Shown: positions 26,577-35,088, counted from the first letter of the stretch. The stretch: DNA of 57,285 nucleotides from Chloroflexota bacterium (GCA_016219545.1 JACRMH010000013.1:1-57285), one strand, 5' to 3'. Translations and numbers: made by a program. The notes: generated by a model from the letters alone, not told the origin.

Positions 26577-26622
26577 CTATCATTCCTGTTAGGCAGAAGA
26601 AAAATCTATCATTCCTGTTAGG
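26577..26622. repeat. 17-bp direct repeat pair upstream of the C25 promoter
   Basis: CTATCATTCCTGTTAGG occurs perfectly at 26577-26593 and 26606-26622, a 29-bp period. The pair lies 10 bp upstream of the predicted -35 and between the divergent C25 and UbiA genes, a good position for an activator or repressor operator. Confidence 0.6.
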
Positions 26623-26689
26623 TAACCAGGCAATGAACTTAAACAATTTATACACAAGGTTATTTGGCCATCATCCAGCCAATAACAGG

Positions 26690-26695
26690 TAAAAT
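26690..26695 (+). promoter_or_regulatory. Possible -10 of a leaderless ubiA-type mRNA
   Basis: TAAAAT ends 6 bases before the ATG at 26702, with no ribosome-binding site between. If used, transcription would start at or near the start codon. No convincing -35 is seen. Confidence 0.35.
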
Positions 26696-26701
26696 ACCCT
26701 C

Positions 26702-27571
26702 ATGCTAACCGCCCTGCTCAAGACCATGCGTCCGCGCCAATGGACAAAGAATATTTTCATCTTTGCCGCGCTTGTATTCGACAAACAACTTTTGAACGTC
26801 GACTCGTTTTTACGAACATTGGCAGGCTTTGGGCTGTTCTGCCTTATCTCTTCCAGCGTTTACATCTTCAACGATCTCGCGGATGTGGAAGCAGACCGCC
26901 AGCATCCTGAGAAGAAGAACCGCCCCATCGCTTCGGGAAAGTTATCCGTCAGCGCAGCACGGATCGCGGGTGTTGTCTTGGTCATCGTCGCAATAGGGCT
27001 TGCATTTTTTCTGACGCGCGGATTTGAAACTGTCCTCGCCCTTTATTTCCTCATCAACATGGCCTACTCAAAATGGCTCAAGCATGTTCCCATCCTGGAT
27101 GTGCTTGTCATCGCGGCAGGATTCGTCCTGCGAGTCCATGCAGGGGTGACGCTCATTCAAGTGGAAAGATTCTCCCCCTGGCTGTACGTGGTCATGACCC
27201 TGCTTGCTCTCTTCCTTGGTTTCGGCAAACGCCGCGCCGAACTCGCATTGCTCGCAACAGGTGCAGGCTCGCATCGCAAAGTACTGGATGGTTACACCCT
27301 TCCGCTGCTCGACCAATACATCATGATCGTTTCAGGCACAACTATCGTTGCTTATTCTCTTTACACATTCTCCGCGCCGAACGTCCCAGAAAATCACAGC
27401 ATGATGTTAACCATTCCCTTCATGGTATACGCCATCTTCCGCTATCTGTATCTCATCGAAGTGAAACACGCGGGTGGCGCGCCGGAAGAAATATTATTAT
27501 CAGACCGCCCCTTTCAGATTGCGATGTTCCTTTGGGGAACCCTCGTACTCGTCATCTTTTATCTCTCGTGA
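26702..27571 (+). CDS. UbiA-family prenyltransferase, decaprenyl-phosphate phosphoribosyltransferase-like
   Basis: 289 residues, about eight membrane segments. It carries both Asp-rich UbiA motifs: NDLADVEADRQHP with following KKNRPIASG, and the second region YSKWLKHVPILDVLVIAAG. The MRPRQWTKN start and RPIASG are typical of decaprenyl-phosphate phosphoribosyltransferase, which loads 5-phosphoribose onto polyprenyl phosphate for arabinose or ribose donor synthesis. Other UbiA substrates (quinone, carotenoid) cannot be excluded. It overlaps the mevalonate kinase start by 4 bp (GTGA), so the two are coupled. Confidence 0.8.
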   Translation: MLTALLKTMRPRQWTKNIFIFAALVFDKQLLNVDSFLRTLAGFGLFCLISSSVYIFNDLADVEADRQHPEKKNRPIASGKLSVSAARIAGVVLVIVAIGLAFFLTRGFETVLALYFLINMAYSKWLKHVPILDVLVIAAGFVLRVHAGVTLIQVERFSPWLYVVMTLLALFLGFGKRRAELALLATGAGSHRKVLDGYTLPLLDQYIMIVSGTTIVAYSLYTFSAPNVPENHSMMLTIPFMVYAIFRYLYLIEVKHAGGAPEEILLSDRPFQIAMFLWGTLVLVIFYLS

Positions 27572-28491
27572 AATCATCCGCGCCCGGCAAGGTCATTCTC
27601 TTCGGTGAACATGCGGTGGTCTACAACCGCCCGGCGCTGGCTGTGCCCGTCACACAAGTTCATGCGGATGTCGAAGTTTTGGATTCGCCCCGCAAAGGGG
27701 TTTGGATTAACGCTCCAGACATTAACCTGCACGCCGAACTTAACTCGCTTCCTTCCGACCATCCAATTGCCTCGGTTATTCTGAAAGTTTTTCAACGCTT
27801 TGACATTTCGCAACCCCCGGCGTTAAATGTTTCCATCACATCCACCATCCCCGTCGCATCAGGACTCGGTTCCGGTGCGGCGGTCTCCATTGCGATAATC
27901 CGCTCTCTTTCCTCTTTCCTCATTCATCCTCTCCCAGACAAAGAAATTAATTCAATCGCCTACGAGATCGAAAAACTTCATCACGGCACGCCATCGGGAA
28001 TTGACAACACCGTCATCACCTATAGCAGACCGGTTTACTTCATTAAAGGAGAGCCGATAGAGACATTCACAGTCGGCAAGCCGTTTACCATCGTCATCGG
28101 TGACACGGGCATCTCCGCGCCCACAAAAGAATCCGTCGGCGATGTGCGCCGCTTATGGCTGCATGATCAATCCAACTTTGAAAATATTTTCGACGAGATC
28201 GCACAGATCGTATTAATAGCGCGCCGCTCCATCGAAAGCGGAAAGCCTGAAATGCTCGGCGAACTCATGGACCAAAATCATGCCTTCTTACAAAGCCTGA
28301 CAGTCTCTTCTCCAGAATTGGATAAATTGGTGGAAGCCGCGCGTAATGCCGGCGCACTCGGCGCCAAACTCAGCGGCGGCGGACGAGGCGGCAACATGAT
28401 CGCGTTGACCGAACAGCCCACAGCGGAGTCTGTGGCGAATGCATTAATGTCCGCCGGCGCAAAACGGACGATCATCACGGAAATCAATTAG
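27568..28491 (+). CDS. mvk: Mevalonate kinase
   Basis: 307 residues from a GTG at 27568 that overlaps the upstream TGA. A long open frame runs in from further upstream, but only the part after this GTG is protein-like. GHMP-kinase motifs: SSAPGKVILFGEHAVVYNRP (motif 1), PVASGLGSGAAVSIAI (ATP loop), and AKLSGGGRGGNM (motif 3). It phosphorylates mevalonate in the mevalonate isoprenoid route, which is known in Chloroflexota. Coupling to a polyprenyl-phosphate-using UbiA enzyme makes sense metabolically. Confidence 0.9.
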   Translation: MKSSAPGKVILFGEHAVVYNRPALAVPVTQVHADVEVLDSPRKGVWINAPDINLHAELNSLPSDHPIASVILKVFQRFDISQPPALNVSITSTIPVASGLGSGAAVSIAIIRSLSSFLIHPLPDKEINSIAYEIEKLHHGTPSGIDNTVITYSRPVYFIKGEPIETFTVGKPFTIVIGDTGISAPTKESVGDVRRLWLHDQSNFENIFDEIAQIVLIARRSIESGKPEMLGELMDQNHAFLQSLTVSSPELDKLVEAARNAGALGAKLSGGGRGGNMIALTEQPTAESVANALMSAGAKRTIITEIN

Positions 28492-28493
28492 TT

Positions 28494-28550
28494 CGTCATT
28501 GCGAGATGACGTACTTCCGCCGAAGCAATCTCTGGTTCGAGGGACATGTT
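28494..28550. repeat. Family B repeat fragment
   Basis: GTCATTGCGAG followed by GAAGCAATCTC resembles one arm of the family B element (compare 40358-40454). The in-frame codons upstream of 28554 derive from this repeat, arguing that the next gene starts at the internal ATG. Confidence 0.5.
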
Positions 28551-28553
28551 TTC

Positions 28554-29174
28554 ATGACGGACAAAAAATGGATCGCCCCCATCCTCCCCTATCTCGCCGT
28601 TTGGGCGGGATTATTTTTGTTCAAAAGCGCATGGCTTTCACTGCTTGGTTTTCATGCCGCTATTCTGCTTGTGCTTGCAATTGCACGCCCAAATATTCCG
28701 ATCAAAATTCTTTTCCAAAGCAGATCAATAAAATGGATCTTTGCCAACCTGCTTCTTTGCGGACTCAGCGGCATGGGACTGTACTTTCTCTGGGACAAAT
28801 TTGGAATTGCCAGCGATCTCCCAGAACGGCTTGAGTCTATTGGGTTGACCTCATCTTCATGGGCAGGGTTCATAGCATATTTTTCTCTCGTCAATCCTTT
28901 CATCGAAGAATATTTTTGGCGCGCGTATCTTGGGAGCGACAGGAGGGGTTTTCATATTGGCGACTTGATCTACGCAGGCTATCACGGATTAATAATGATC
29001 AACAAAATGCATATCCTCTCCATCCTTTTCGCGTTGACCTGCCTGACTTTTATCGGCTGGTTCTGGCGGCAATCCCGCCGTGAAGATGAAGGCTTGCTCA
29101 CAGCGGTGCTGGGTCACATGGCAGCGGATTTTTCGATATTGGTTTGCGTGGTATTAAAAGTAGGGGCGGGGTAA
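28554..29174 (+). CDS. CPBP-like intramembrane protease
   Basis: 206 residues from ATG 28554, with GAGGGA about 10 bases upstream; the frame opens earlier (28506) within repeat DNA. Multiple membrane segments. It carries the CPBP/Abi family signatures NPFIEEYFWRAYLG (EExxxR), a His in YAGYHGLIM and GHMAADFSI. Family members are Rce1-like proteases or scaffold proteins, some linked to bacteriocin self-immunity. Substrate unknown. The stop lies within a GC hairpin (TAGGGGCGGG...CCCGCCCTA, 29161-29184). Confidence 0.75.
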   Translation: MTDKKWIAPILPYLAVWAGLFLFKSAWLSLLGFHAAILLVLAIARPNIPIKILFQSRSIKWIFANLLLCGLSGMGLYFLWDKFGIASDLPERLESIGLTSSSWAGFIAYFSLVNPFIEEYFWRAYLGSDRRGFHIGDLIYAGYHGLIMINKMHILSILFALTCLTFIGWFWRQSRREDEGLLTAVLGHMAADFSILVCVVLKVGAG

Positions 29175-29203
29175 TCCCGCCCTAGGAATACGGAGAATAA
29201 CAA

Positions 29204-29629
29204 ATGAATTGTCCCAAATGCAATGCGGAACTTGCGAAAAAATATTACAAGGGAATGATCGAAGTGGACTCCTGCCCGAATTGCCGCGGCATGTGGCTGG
29301 ATTCGCCCGAGTTGGATAAATTGGAAGACATGGTCTTTGACGATGATGCGTACAAAGGTTCTCTGGTGCATTTTCAATCGAAGACAAGCTATCTCTGCCC
29401 GCATTGCGGCACAGGGCTGGATGAATTCCAATACCGTTTATATGATCTAAAATTGGATTATTGCGCCGCGAACGATCATGGCTTTTGGCTGGACGCCGGC
29501 GAGGATGAGCGCGTCATGGACTTCATGCATCAGCGCGCGGAGAGCATCCAACGCAAAGTGGACGTTGAAGCCTCGTGGAAGCAAATGTTAAAAGAAATGC
29601 ACTTATTCCTGCAAAAGAGAAACAAATAA
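29204..29629 (+). CDS. Zinc-ribbon (zf-TFIIB type) protein
   Basis: 141 residues with two zinc-binding units: MNCPKCNAEL...CPNCRGMWLD at residues 1-32, and YLCPHCGTGL followed by YCAANDHGFWLDAGE around 64-105, where one Cys pair is replaced by C..N-D-H. Bacterial zf-TFIIB proteins are small cytosolic proteins of unclear function. ATG with GGAG about 8 bases upstream. Followed by a bidirectional terminator. Confidence 0.8.
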   Translation: MNCPKCNAELAKKYYKGMIEVDSCPNCRGMWLDSPELDKLEDMVFDDDAYKGSLVHFQSKTSYLCPHCGTGLDEFQYRLYDLKLDYCAANDHGFWLDAGEDERVMDFMHQRAESIQRKVDVEASWKQMLKEMHLFLQKRNK

Positions 29630-29640
29630 CTTTGAGGGAT

Positions 29641-29674
29641 AAAAAACTGGCAACCAAATGGTCGCCAGTTTTTT
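29641..29674. terminator. Bidirectional intrinsic terminator
   Basis: AAAAAACTGGC (29641-29651) pairs with GCCAGTTTTTT (29664-29674) around a 12-nt loop. The A/T flanks give a U-run on either strand. It sits between convergent genes ending at 29629 (+) and 29694 (-). Confidence 0.85.
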
Positions 29675-29693
29675 ATGTTGCCGCCTCGGAGCG

Positions 29694-30500
29694 TTAATCA
29701 TCATCTCCTTCATCATTATCGTTTTCATCATCACATGAATAGTTATAGCTCGAGTTTGGCTGGCAGCAATCTTCATCTTCGTCATCATCGTAATCGTCAT
29801 CGTAGTCGTCATCTGAACAGTAGGAATAATTATTACTGCCATCGTTATTCCAACTTTCCTGTGGCATAAGTCGAATCACGATCATGGAGCCATCTGCCAT
29901 GACATAGTATTTGACAGTGACCATCCCGCCCATCTGGACTCCATCCTTGACCTTGCTGTCAGGTGTCAGCATATAAACCATTCCGTCAACAGTAATGCTG
30001 TTGGCATCCCAGGCGGTCAGAGTGCCTGTCACATAATATTCGTAATCTTCATACTCTGATCCGCCGGAATTTGGCATGGGAAGGGACGGAGTCATCCCCT
30101 GAGCAAAATACAATTTTCCTGCTATTTGTTTTTCTGCCAGAGATGTCGGGGAAGCATCGACAAGTTCTGCCGGGCCGAAGCTGGTGATGGTCATAAGCCC
30201 ATTCGGCGCAACATTAACCTGCACCTTGATGGGACTGCCGACGGTCAATGCTCCATATTGAATTGCAGATGGGGACATGGTAAAGACCTGACCGTTAATC
30301 GTCCACTGGTCTCCGTTAACGGCTTGAACGACACCGGTGAACACTGCCTGACTGCTTACTTCGGTCGATCCATCGTGGATGTCCTGCATGGAGGGACTTC
30401 CTCCTGCCAAAGCAAAAGAGGGGGATATCCCGTTTCTAAACAGAAATAATCCACCAGCCAGGGTCAACAACACTAAAATGCGTAGTGATTTTTCAAGCAT
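29694..30500 (-). CDS. Exported DUF5666-like protein with acidic tail
   Basis: 268 residues from ATG 30500 (GGAGG at 7 nt); an in-frame TTG lies upstream. N-terminal signal peptide or anchor (~6-30). Two small beta modules of DUF5666 type: FTGVVQAVNGDQWTINGQVF (~50-70) and VTGTLTAWDANSITVDGMVY (~160-180). The last ~45 residues are a low-complexity Asp/Glu/Tyr/Cys tail (for example DDDYDDDYDDDEDED), which could bind cations. Function unknown; extracytoplasmic location inferred. Confidence 0.75.
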   Translation of the reverse strand: MLEKSLRILVLLTLAGGLFLFRNGISPSFALAGGSPSMQDIHDGSTEVSSQAVFTGVVQAVNGDQWTINGQVFTMSPSAIQYGALTVGSPIKVQVNVAPNGLMTITSFGPAELVDASPTSLAEKQIAGKLYFAQGMTPSLPMPNSGGSEYEDYEYYVTGTLTAWDANSITVDGMVYMLTPDSKVKDGVQMGGMVTVKYYVMADGSMIVIRLMPQESWNNDGSNNYSYCSDDDYDDDYDDDEDEDCCQPNSSYNYSCDDENDNDEGDDD

Positions 30501-30521
30501 ATCTGCCTCCAAATTGGACAA

Positions 30522-30857
30522 AATCAGTCTTATTACCCGTCGCTGGCGGCAGACAAAGGTTATGGATTTATTTTTCTCTTTGGAGAAACTCTCATCTTAT
30601 ATGAAGGTGGCTGCAACCATTTAGAGAGGGAAACTATGCAAACTTACATTACGTGTTGAGTAGGTACAAGCCATCTCAAAAACATTGTGTCGCTCTGAGG
30701 GAGCGTTCTCTGTGACCGAAGAGTCTGGTATTTTTAGCATAGAGGTCCTCACCGCATGATTTGCTTGGCAAATCATGCGCGGCGCAGGTGCCGCTACGCT
30801 CAGAACGAAATTTTCGAGATAAGTTCCAGTATTGAGATAAGGGAGCACGTGTATTCA
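30522..30857. other. Gene-free spacer with palindromic repeat
   Basis: No ORF is supported here. About 30685-30815 looks like a dispersed repeat with several hairpins. The clearest is GCATGATTTGC (30754-30764) with its perfect complement at 30768-30778. The outer parts CGCTCTGAGGG... and ...CGCTCAGAACG are partly complementary. No promoter stands out. Confidence 0.45.
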
Positions 30858-31367
30858 TCACTCCAAATTTTCCAACCAAAGTTTTGTATCTTCCGCTTTC
30901 ACGGCCCGCTCTGCTTCGTGGATTAGCATATTTAAGCTGCGCCTGCGTATGAATGGGGCATTGGGTGGTAAATAGGAATTTGGCAAAGGAGTTGGCTGAT
31001 TGTTCTGCGATACATTGAAGCAAGGCGACCAGCGCTGGATAAGCAACCGTTCAGAAACATTCAATTCATTCCTGACCTCAGCAAATTGCTCAGATTGTGA
31101 GCTCAACAACTCGATGGTGAAACTCATTGATTTTGGCCAATTACACCAAATGAAACGCCCAACAATAGAGTGCCCCTTGAAGCCGTTGATCAAATGCTCC
31201 CAAACGCGGGCAAAAGCAAGGTACGACTGACCGACATAGAATACAACGCTATCATCTCGAAATAGATATAGGTCCAGTCCTTTCCAGGATTCAGGACATT
31301 GTTCGATGAGCAAGAATCGCTTAAGGGGCATAGCGACGTTTTCACTATTCATGAAGGATAATTCCAT
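30858..31367 (-). CDS. GIY-YIG-like nuclease domain protein
   Basis: 169 residues. The central part fits a divergent GIY-YIG domain: LDLYLFRDDSVVFYVGQS (GIY...YIG position), a following Arg in FARVWEHL, and a late Glu in SERLLIQRWSPCFN. The family cuts DNA or is found in repair and mobile-element proteins, but these stand-alone forms are uncharacterised. It lies immediately after attC-like element 1 at the distal edge of the cassette array, and could be the last cassette although no attC follows it. No clear ribosome-binding site is seen. Confidence 0.6.
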   Translation of the reverse strand: MELSFMNSENVAMPLKRFLLIEQCPESWKGLDLYLFRDDSVVFYVGQSYLAFARVWEHLINGFKGHSIVGRFIWCNWPKSMSFTIELLSSQSEQFAEVRNELNVSERLLIQRWSPCFNVSQNNQPTPLPNSYLPPNAPFIRRRSLNMLIHEAERAVKAEDTKLWLENLE

Positions 31368-31413
31368 AGTAAGAAACCAAAGACCGCATTCGCGCGAATT
31401 GAATTATGAAGCG

Positions 31414-31564
31414 CACGAACGCCTTGCACTAGTGGACAGTGGGGCGGGCGTGGACTCTGCTTGGGAGCAGAAAAAACTCGAAGCTAGAAAAAAAATTCTA
31501 AATCGCGCAGAATCCCCAGCGTCCAGTGATTATCCCGGCGATCGTGCGCGACGCTTTGTTGGGC
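31414..31564 (-). other. attC-like element 1
   Basis: Read on the minus strand it opens with GCCCAAC (31564-31558) and closes with a degenerate GTTCGTG (31420-31414), 151 bp. Inner parts shared with the other copies are CACTGGACGCTGGGGATTC at the start side and GAGTCCACG...CACTGTCCACTAG at the end side. It lies 37 bp after the stop of the 31602-31982 gene, as an integron attC should. Confidence 0.65.
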
Positions 31565-31601
31565 GTTTATATTAATTTTTTTTAAACTTAAGGTCATATT
31601 T

Positions 31602-31982
31602 TTATTCAGGTGGTGGTGTTCGAAAGACAAAATCTCCAAATCCTAAAGAAAGCAAGAAATATATTGTTACTGTCGACCACACTAGCAGATTTCCTGCACC
31701 ATTTATTATTTCAAAAATTGACACAGCAAACCCAATGATCGTTGTAGCAAAAATTCCTTTTATCATTGCGTTAAGTGCAATACCAGATTTTGCCGATCGT
31801 CCATACCAGCACATTGCGGCAATGCCTAATAGATTTGCACCAAAATAACGAGGAACCCATTGATTAGATGGTTCAAGAACAATATTATATATTGATAAAA
31901 TCCTTTCTGGAAATAACAGATATGCCAGCCCAAAGAGAAGAGAGCCTATCGCAGTAACGGTCATTGTAAGAAATAATCTCAT
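31602..31982 (-). CDS. Small four-helix membrane protein (cassette gene)
   Basis: 126 residues from ATG 31982 (AAGGAG, 8-nt spacing). Four hydrophobic segments (~1-22, 45-62, 70-92, 100-118). I do not recognise a function; general resemblance to DUF4345-type small membrane proteins. Embedded in the attC-like array with no promoter of its own visible. Confidence 0.65.
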   Translation of the reverse strand: MRLFLTMTVTAIGSLLFGLAYLLFPERILSIYNIVLEPSNQWVPRYFGANLLGIAAMCWYGRSAKSGIALNAMIKGIFATTIIGFAVSIFEIINGAGNLLVWSTVTIYFLLSLGFGDFVFRTPPPE

Positions 31983-32068
31983 GGGAATTCTCCTTTTCAT
32001 AAACAACATATTCAATCTTGAAAGCAAGATGTAAATGTTTGTTGAAAAATTACTTTTGCCACGAAAAC

Positions 32069-32131
32069 GCCCAACGCTTTACGCTAGTGGACAGTAGGCG
32101 TATGTGGACTCTGCTTGGGAGCAGAAAAAAA
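32069..32131 (-). other. attC-like element 2 (half site)
   Basis: Only the distal half is present on the minus strand: TTTTTTTCTGCTCCCAAGC, ...CACTGTCCACTAGCG..., ending GTTGGGC (32075-32069). The R''-side half (GCCCAAC...GACGCTGGGG) is missing, and the upstream gene stop lies 20 bp away. Confidence 0.6.
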
Positions 32132-32150
32132 CCGATTTTAGAAACCTGAT

Positions 32151-32573
32151 TTACATACTCCGTTCGTATAGTGGATGGTTGGCATTAAATTGTAGTAAAT
32201 CCCAAAGGTTTCCATATAAATCTTCAAAAACTGCAACTATTCCATACGATTCTTCTTTTGGAACTCTTACAAAATTTATGCCTTTAGAAACCATCTCGTT
32301 ATAATCTCTCCAGAAATCATCTGTATTAAGAAATAGGAATACCCGCCCGCCTGCTTGATTGCCTATAAAAGGTTGTTGTTCTGGCTTTGACGCCTTTGCC
32401 AAAAGCAGTGTTGTTCCATTTGAGCCGGGAGGAGAAACTACAACCCAGCGTTTGTCCTGCTCTGGTTGATAGGTATCTTCAACAATTGTAAAATGAAGTT
32501 TTTCGGTATAAAAAGCAATGGCTTCATCATAGTCTCTTACAACCAATGCAATATGCACAATTGACTGTTTCAT
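32151..32573 (-). CDS. VOC/glyoxalase-bleomycin resistance family protein (cassette gene)
   Basis: 140 residues. Vicinal-oxygen-chelate fold: IVHIALVVRDYDEAIAFYTE at the start, a central strand GGRVFLFLNTDD and VAVFEDLYGNLWDLLQF at the end. Likely metal ligands are His7 and Glu in FEDLYGN. Family roles include glyoxalases, dioxygenases and antibiotic-binding proteins; the exact role is unknown. ATG with GAGAGG 5 nt upstream. Typical of integron cassette cargo. Confidence 0.8.
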   Translation of the reverse strand: MKQSIVHIALVVRDYDEAIAFYTEKLHFTIVEDTYQPEQDKRWVVVSPPGSNGTTLLLAKASKPEQQPFIGNQAGGRVFLFLNTDDFWRDYNEMVSKGINFVRVPKEESYGIVAVFEDLYGNLWDLLQFNANHPLYERSM

Positions 32574-32591
32574 AATTACCTCTCAGGGATT

Positions 32592-32668
32592 GCCCAATGC
32601 TTTGAGCTAGTGAACAGTGGGCAGGCGTGGACTCTGCTCGGGAGCAGAAAAAAACGAAGCCAGAAAAC
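32592..32668 (-). other. attC-like element 3 (half site)
   Basis: The minus strand carries the same distal half: TTTTCTGGCTTCG, TTTTTTTCTGCTCCCGAGC, CACTGTTCACTAG, ending ATTGGGC (32598-32592), a one-base variant of GTTGGGC. The proximal half is absent. Confidence 0.55.
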
Positions 32669-32690
32669 TACTTGCTGATCCAAATATCCC

Positions 32691-34184
32691 TCATCTGAAA
32701 GGACAAATTGACTCTGGTTTGTAATCGATGCTTTGCGCCCCATGATTCCAATCCCCTAAATATTCTATAGGGATTGGATGCTCTTGGGCATATTCTATAA
32801 CCTTGCGGCAAGAATCTTGGATCTTAATTGAGTGCTGATATTCCTGCCAGAAAACAGAAGCGACTTGCATAAAGTAGTTTCCTGGGCTTGCTTTTGGGAA
32901 TTGACTTTGAAGCAAGCTGAACGTTGATTCGGCCTTTGCTGTATCATTCTGCAAGATATATAGAAGCATCATACGGTAATAAGCATAAGCAGCTATGTTG
33001 GGATACTCACTGGGATCTTCTGCTAGAGATTTAGGATCCAATGGAGCAGGTTCGTTGAATGATGTACTAAAGTATTTTGACTGATAGACCCAGAAGTCAT
33101 ACCATTTCCTATTCTCGGTAAACCATTGTAGCTTCTTGTCATTTATGGTTCTTTGATAAAAAACTAAAGCTTTATCGTAATCGCCTGCAAGTGTTGCCCT
33201 ATCACCATCTTGAACAGCCTGAAACCGGTAATAAGGGGTCTCAAAATTAGTTTTATAAACAACGAAATTCTGCCCGTTCCACATGCATATTCGAGTTTCT
33301 TTTCTGTATGGAAATTCAAGATCGTCCGGCCAGGGATCGTAGTTGTTACTCAAAATAATTTCATTTGTGCCATTATTGTCAATGTCACGGATTTTGACTT
33401 CAAAAGGGGCTAATGACAGATTTTTACAACTGTTGTCTGGTGGAACATCAACCATTAATTCTTGAAATTCATTTCCATTCCATTCATAAACGTTAATAGC
33501 AGGGCAACGATTGCCCATACAACCATCAAACCAAGCAACTATTTCATCAAGTCCGTTTCCATTGGTATCTGTAATGTCAAATATACGACTTCCACCAAAA
33601 GCACCATTATCAGCAACGGTTGACAGCAATTTGTATTTCCCGTTTTCGCACCCAAAAATATCCAGCCAAACCCCGAATGGGAAAACTAGCTCTGGCACAG
33701 TATCTCCAGTTACTTCTCGTACTTGGAAGAAAGGCTTTATTTGTCTGCCATAAAATTTTTCATAGGCAGGCAGAATGGATTTTGTTGTTCCACCCGCGTT
33801 CAAGTAGCTTAAGACATATTCAGTAAATTGTTTGATAGATTCAGAGGTGCCTGATCCTTTTTGAGCGCTCGCAACATCAAATTCCAAGCTTGAATCTGTT
33901 ATAGGACATAAGGCAGGCGAAGCAGGGGTTAACGTTTTGATATTGGAGGCATCGAAGTCTTGGGGCCGTAATGGTGTAAGTGTCTCAGTTGGTAGCGACG
34001 TAGGTGTATTGGTAGGAAGGGAAATTCGTGTTGTTGACGTCTTGGTCGGAATTGTTATCGCTTTGGTTGCAGCGATTGTAGCCGAAGGAGCTTCGGGTGT
34101 GGGTGCGCTACAGCCTGCTGTGTTAATAATAATCAGGACAACCAGAACTAGCACAAAGAATTTATAGCCGAGCTTCAATATCAT
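32691..34184 (-). CDS. Lipoprotein with FG-GAP-like region (cassette gene)
   Basis: 497 residues from ATG 34184 (AAGGA about 10 nt upstream). Lipoprotein signal with lipobox IINTAGC, then a Thr/Pro-rich linker (~25-75). The middle contains VCBS/FG-GAP-like calcium-binding-style turns (DTNGNGLDEIVAW, DIDNNGTNEIILSN). The C-terminal ~200 residues are helical and may include TPR-like repeats. An exported, membrane-anchored protein of unknown function. At ~1.5 kb it is the largest cassette and lies between elements 3 and 4. Confidence 0.7.
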   Translation of the reverse strand: MILKLGYKFFVLVLVVLIIINTAGCSAPTPEAPSATIAATKAITIPTKTSTTRISLPTNTPTSLPTETLTPLRPQDFDASNIKTLTPASPALCPITDSSLEFDVASAQKGSGTSESIKQFTEYVLSYLNAGGTTKSILPAYEKFYGRQIKPFFQVREVTGDTVPELVFPFGVWLDIFGCENGKYKLLSTVADNGAFGGSRIFDITDTNGNGLDEIVAWFDGCMGNRCPAINVYEWNGNEFQELMVDVPPDNSCKNLSLAPFEVKIRDIDNNGTNEIILSNNYDPWPDDLEFPYRKETRICMWNGQNFVVYKTNFETPYYRFQAVQDGDRATLAGDYDKALVFYQRTINDKKLQWFTENRKWYDFWVYQSKYFSTSFNEPAPLDPKSLAEDPSEYPNIAAYAYYRMMLLYILQNDTAKAESTFSLLQSQFPKASPGNYFMQVASVFWQEYQHSIKIQDSCRKVIEYAQEHPIPIEYLGDWNHGAQSIDYKPESICPFR

Positions 34185-34226
34185 ATTAATTTCGTCCTTA
34201 AGATTCTCACCTTGCTTTATTTGAGC

Positions 34227-34475
34227 ACCCAACCCTTTGCGCTAGTGGACAGTGGCTGGCGCGAACTCTGCTTGGGAGCAGAAAAAACTCGAAGCCAAGC
34301 GCTCTTCCTCCTCCAAATACGACATTCTTATCCTCCATCCCTTCCCAAATTTAACTGTCGTATTTGGGGGAGGTGTCCGAAGGACGGAGGGGGCGGGAGC
34401 AGAGAAAACTCGAAACCAGAAAAACCCTTGAAAATCGCGCAGAATCCCCAGCGTCCAGTGCACGCGGTGTTGTCC
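34227..34475 (-). other. attC-like element 4, expanded by an internal insertion
   Basis: On the minus strand it opens with degenerate GGACAAC (34475-34469) followed by GTGCACTGGACGCTGGGG, and closes with GTTGGGT (34233-34227). Length is 249 bp because about 120 bp are inserted internally. The insert contains an inverted repeat CCTCCAAATACGACA (34310-34324) with TGTCGTATTTGGGGG (34356-34370), and the motif GGGAGCAGAAAAAACTCGA flanks it in two near-identical copies (34274 and 34396). Confidence 0.6.
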
Positions 34476-34501
34476 AGTTTTGAGCCTTTCGAGATTCTCT
34501 T

Positions 34502-35047
34502 TTACCATTGTTCCCAATACACGCGAAGGGCATATTTTTCTGAAGATGTTGGCACGATATTTGCATCTAGTTCCAATCCATCAGGAAAACAAAAATTGAA
34601 ATCTTCTTCACCAATCGCAATGCCTGTTATTTCTTTTCCGTGTGTCCGAGTAATTTCATTGTTTATATCGCAAGTTTGATCTGCATAAGGAAGATTGACT
34701 GATAAAGACTGAAACCCATCGCCATACTCAGATGAGTTCAGTATTGGCATTAATTCGTTATGCAATTCTCCCTGTCCACGTTTCCAACATAATTTCTTAT
34801 CCTTAAGGTAGACAACAGCCCAATCATTATCAGTAAAGAAAAGAACAAAACCTGAAGTGCCTGCTTGTGTACGTGCAACCGTTTTTCCGACCACGAATTG
34901 CTTAAGTTGCAAAACGTACTCATGGTAAGACGAAGATAAAATTTCTTTCATCTTGGCACGCAACGTCTCATCAAATTCGGTAGATTGAACTTCGAATGGT
35001 TTCTCGGAATGTTCCATGTTAGATTTTTGTCTTTGCTGTAAGACCAT
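34502..35047 (-). CDS. Hypothetical protein (cassette gene)
   Basis: 181 residues from the ATG at 35047; Met11 at 35017 is an alternative, and neither has a clear ribosome-binding site. Soluble, no signal peptide. It contains SGFVLFFTDNDWAVVYLKD and a C-terminal beta-rich part. I do not recognise a family. It sits between attC-like elements 4 and 5. Confidence 0.6.
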   Translation of the reverse strand: MVLQQRQKSNMEHSEKPFEVQSTEFDETLRAKMKEILSSSYHEYVLQLKQFVVGKTVARTQAGTSGFVLFFTDNDWAVVYLKDKKLCWKRGQGELHNELMPILNSSEYGDGFQSLSVNLPYADQTCDINNEITRTHGKEITGIAIGEEDFNFCFPDGLELDANIVPTSSEKYALRVYWEQW

Positions 35048-35088
35048 TATATTTTGCGGGATCGATTTTCACTGCTAAAAAGCGAACT

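Noticed and set aside
27073..27567. N-terminal extension of the mevalonate kinase frame
   Set aside because: The 165 residues before the GTG at 27568 overlap the UbiA gene in another frame and look like shadow translation; the kinase motif 1 begins right after the GTG.
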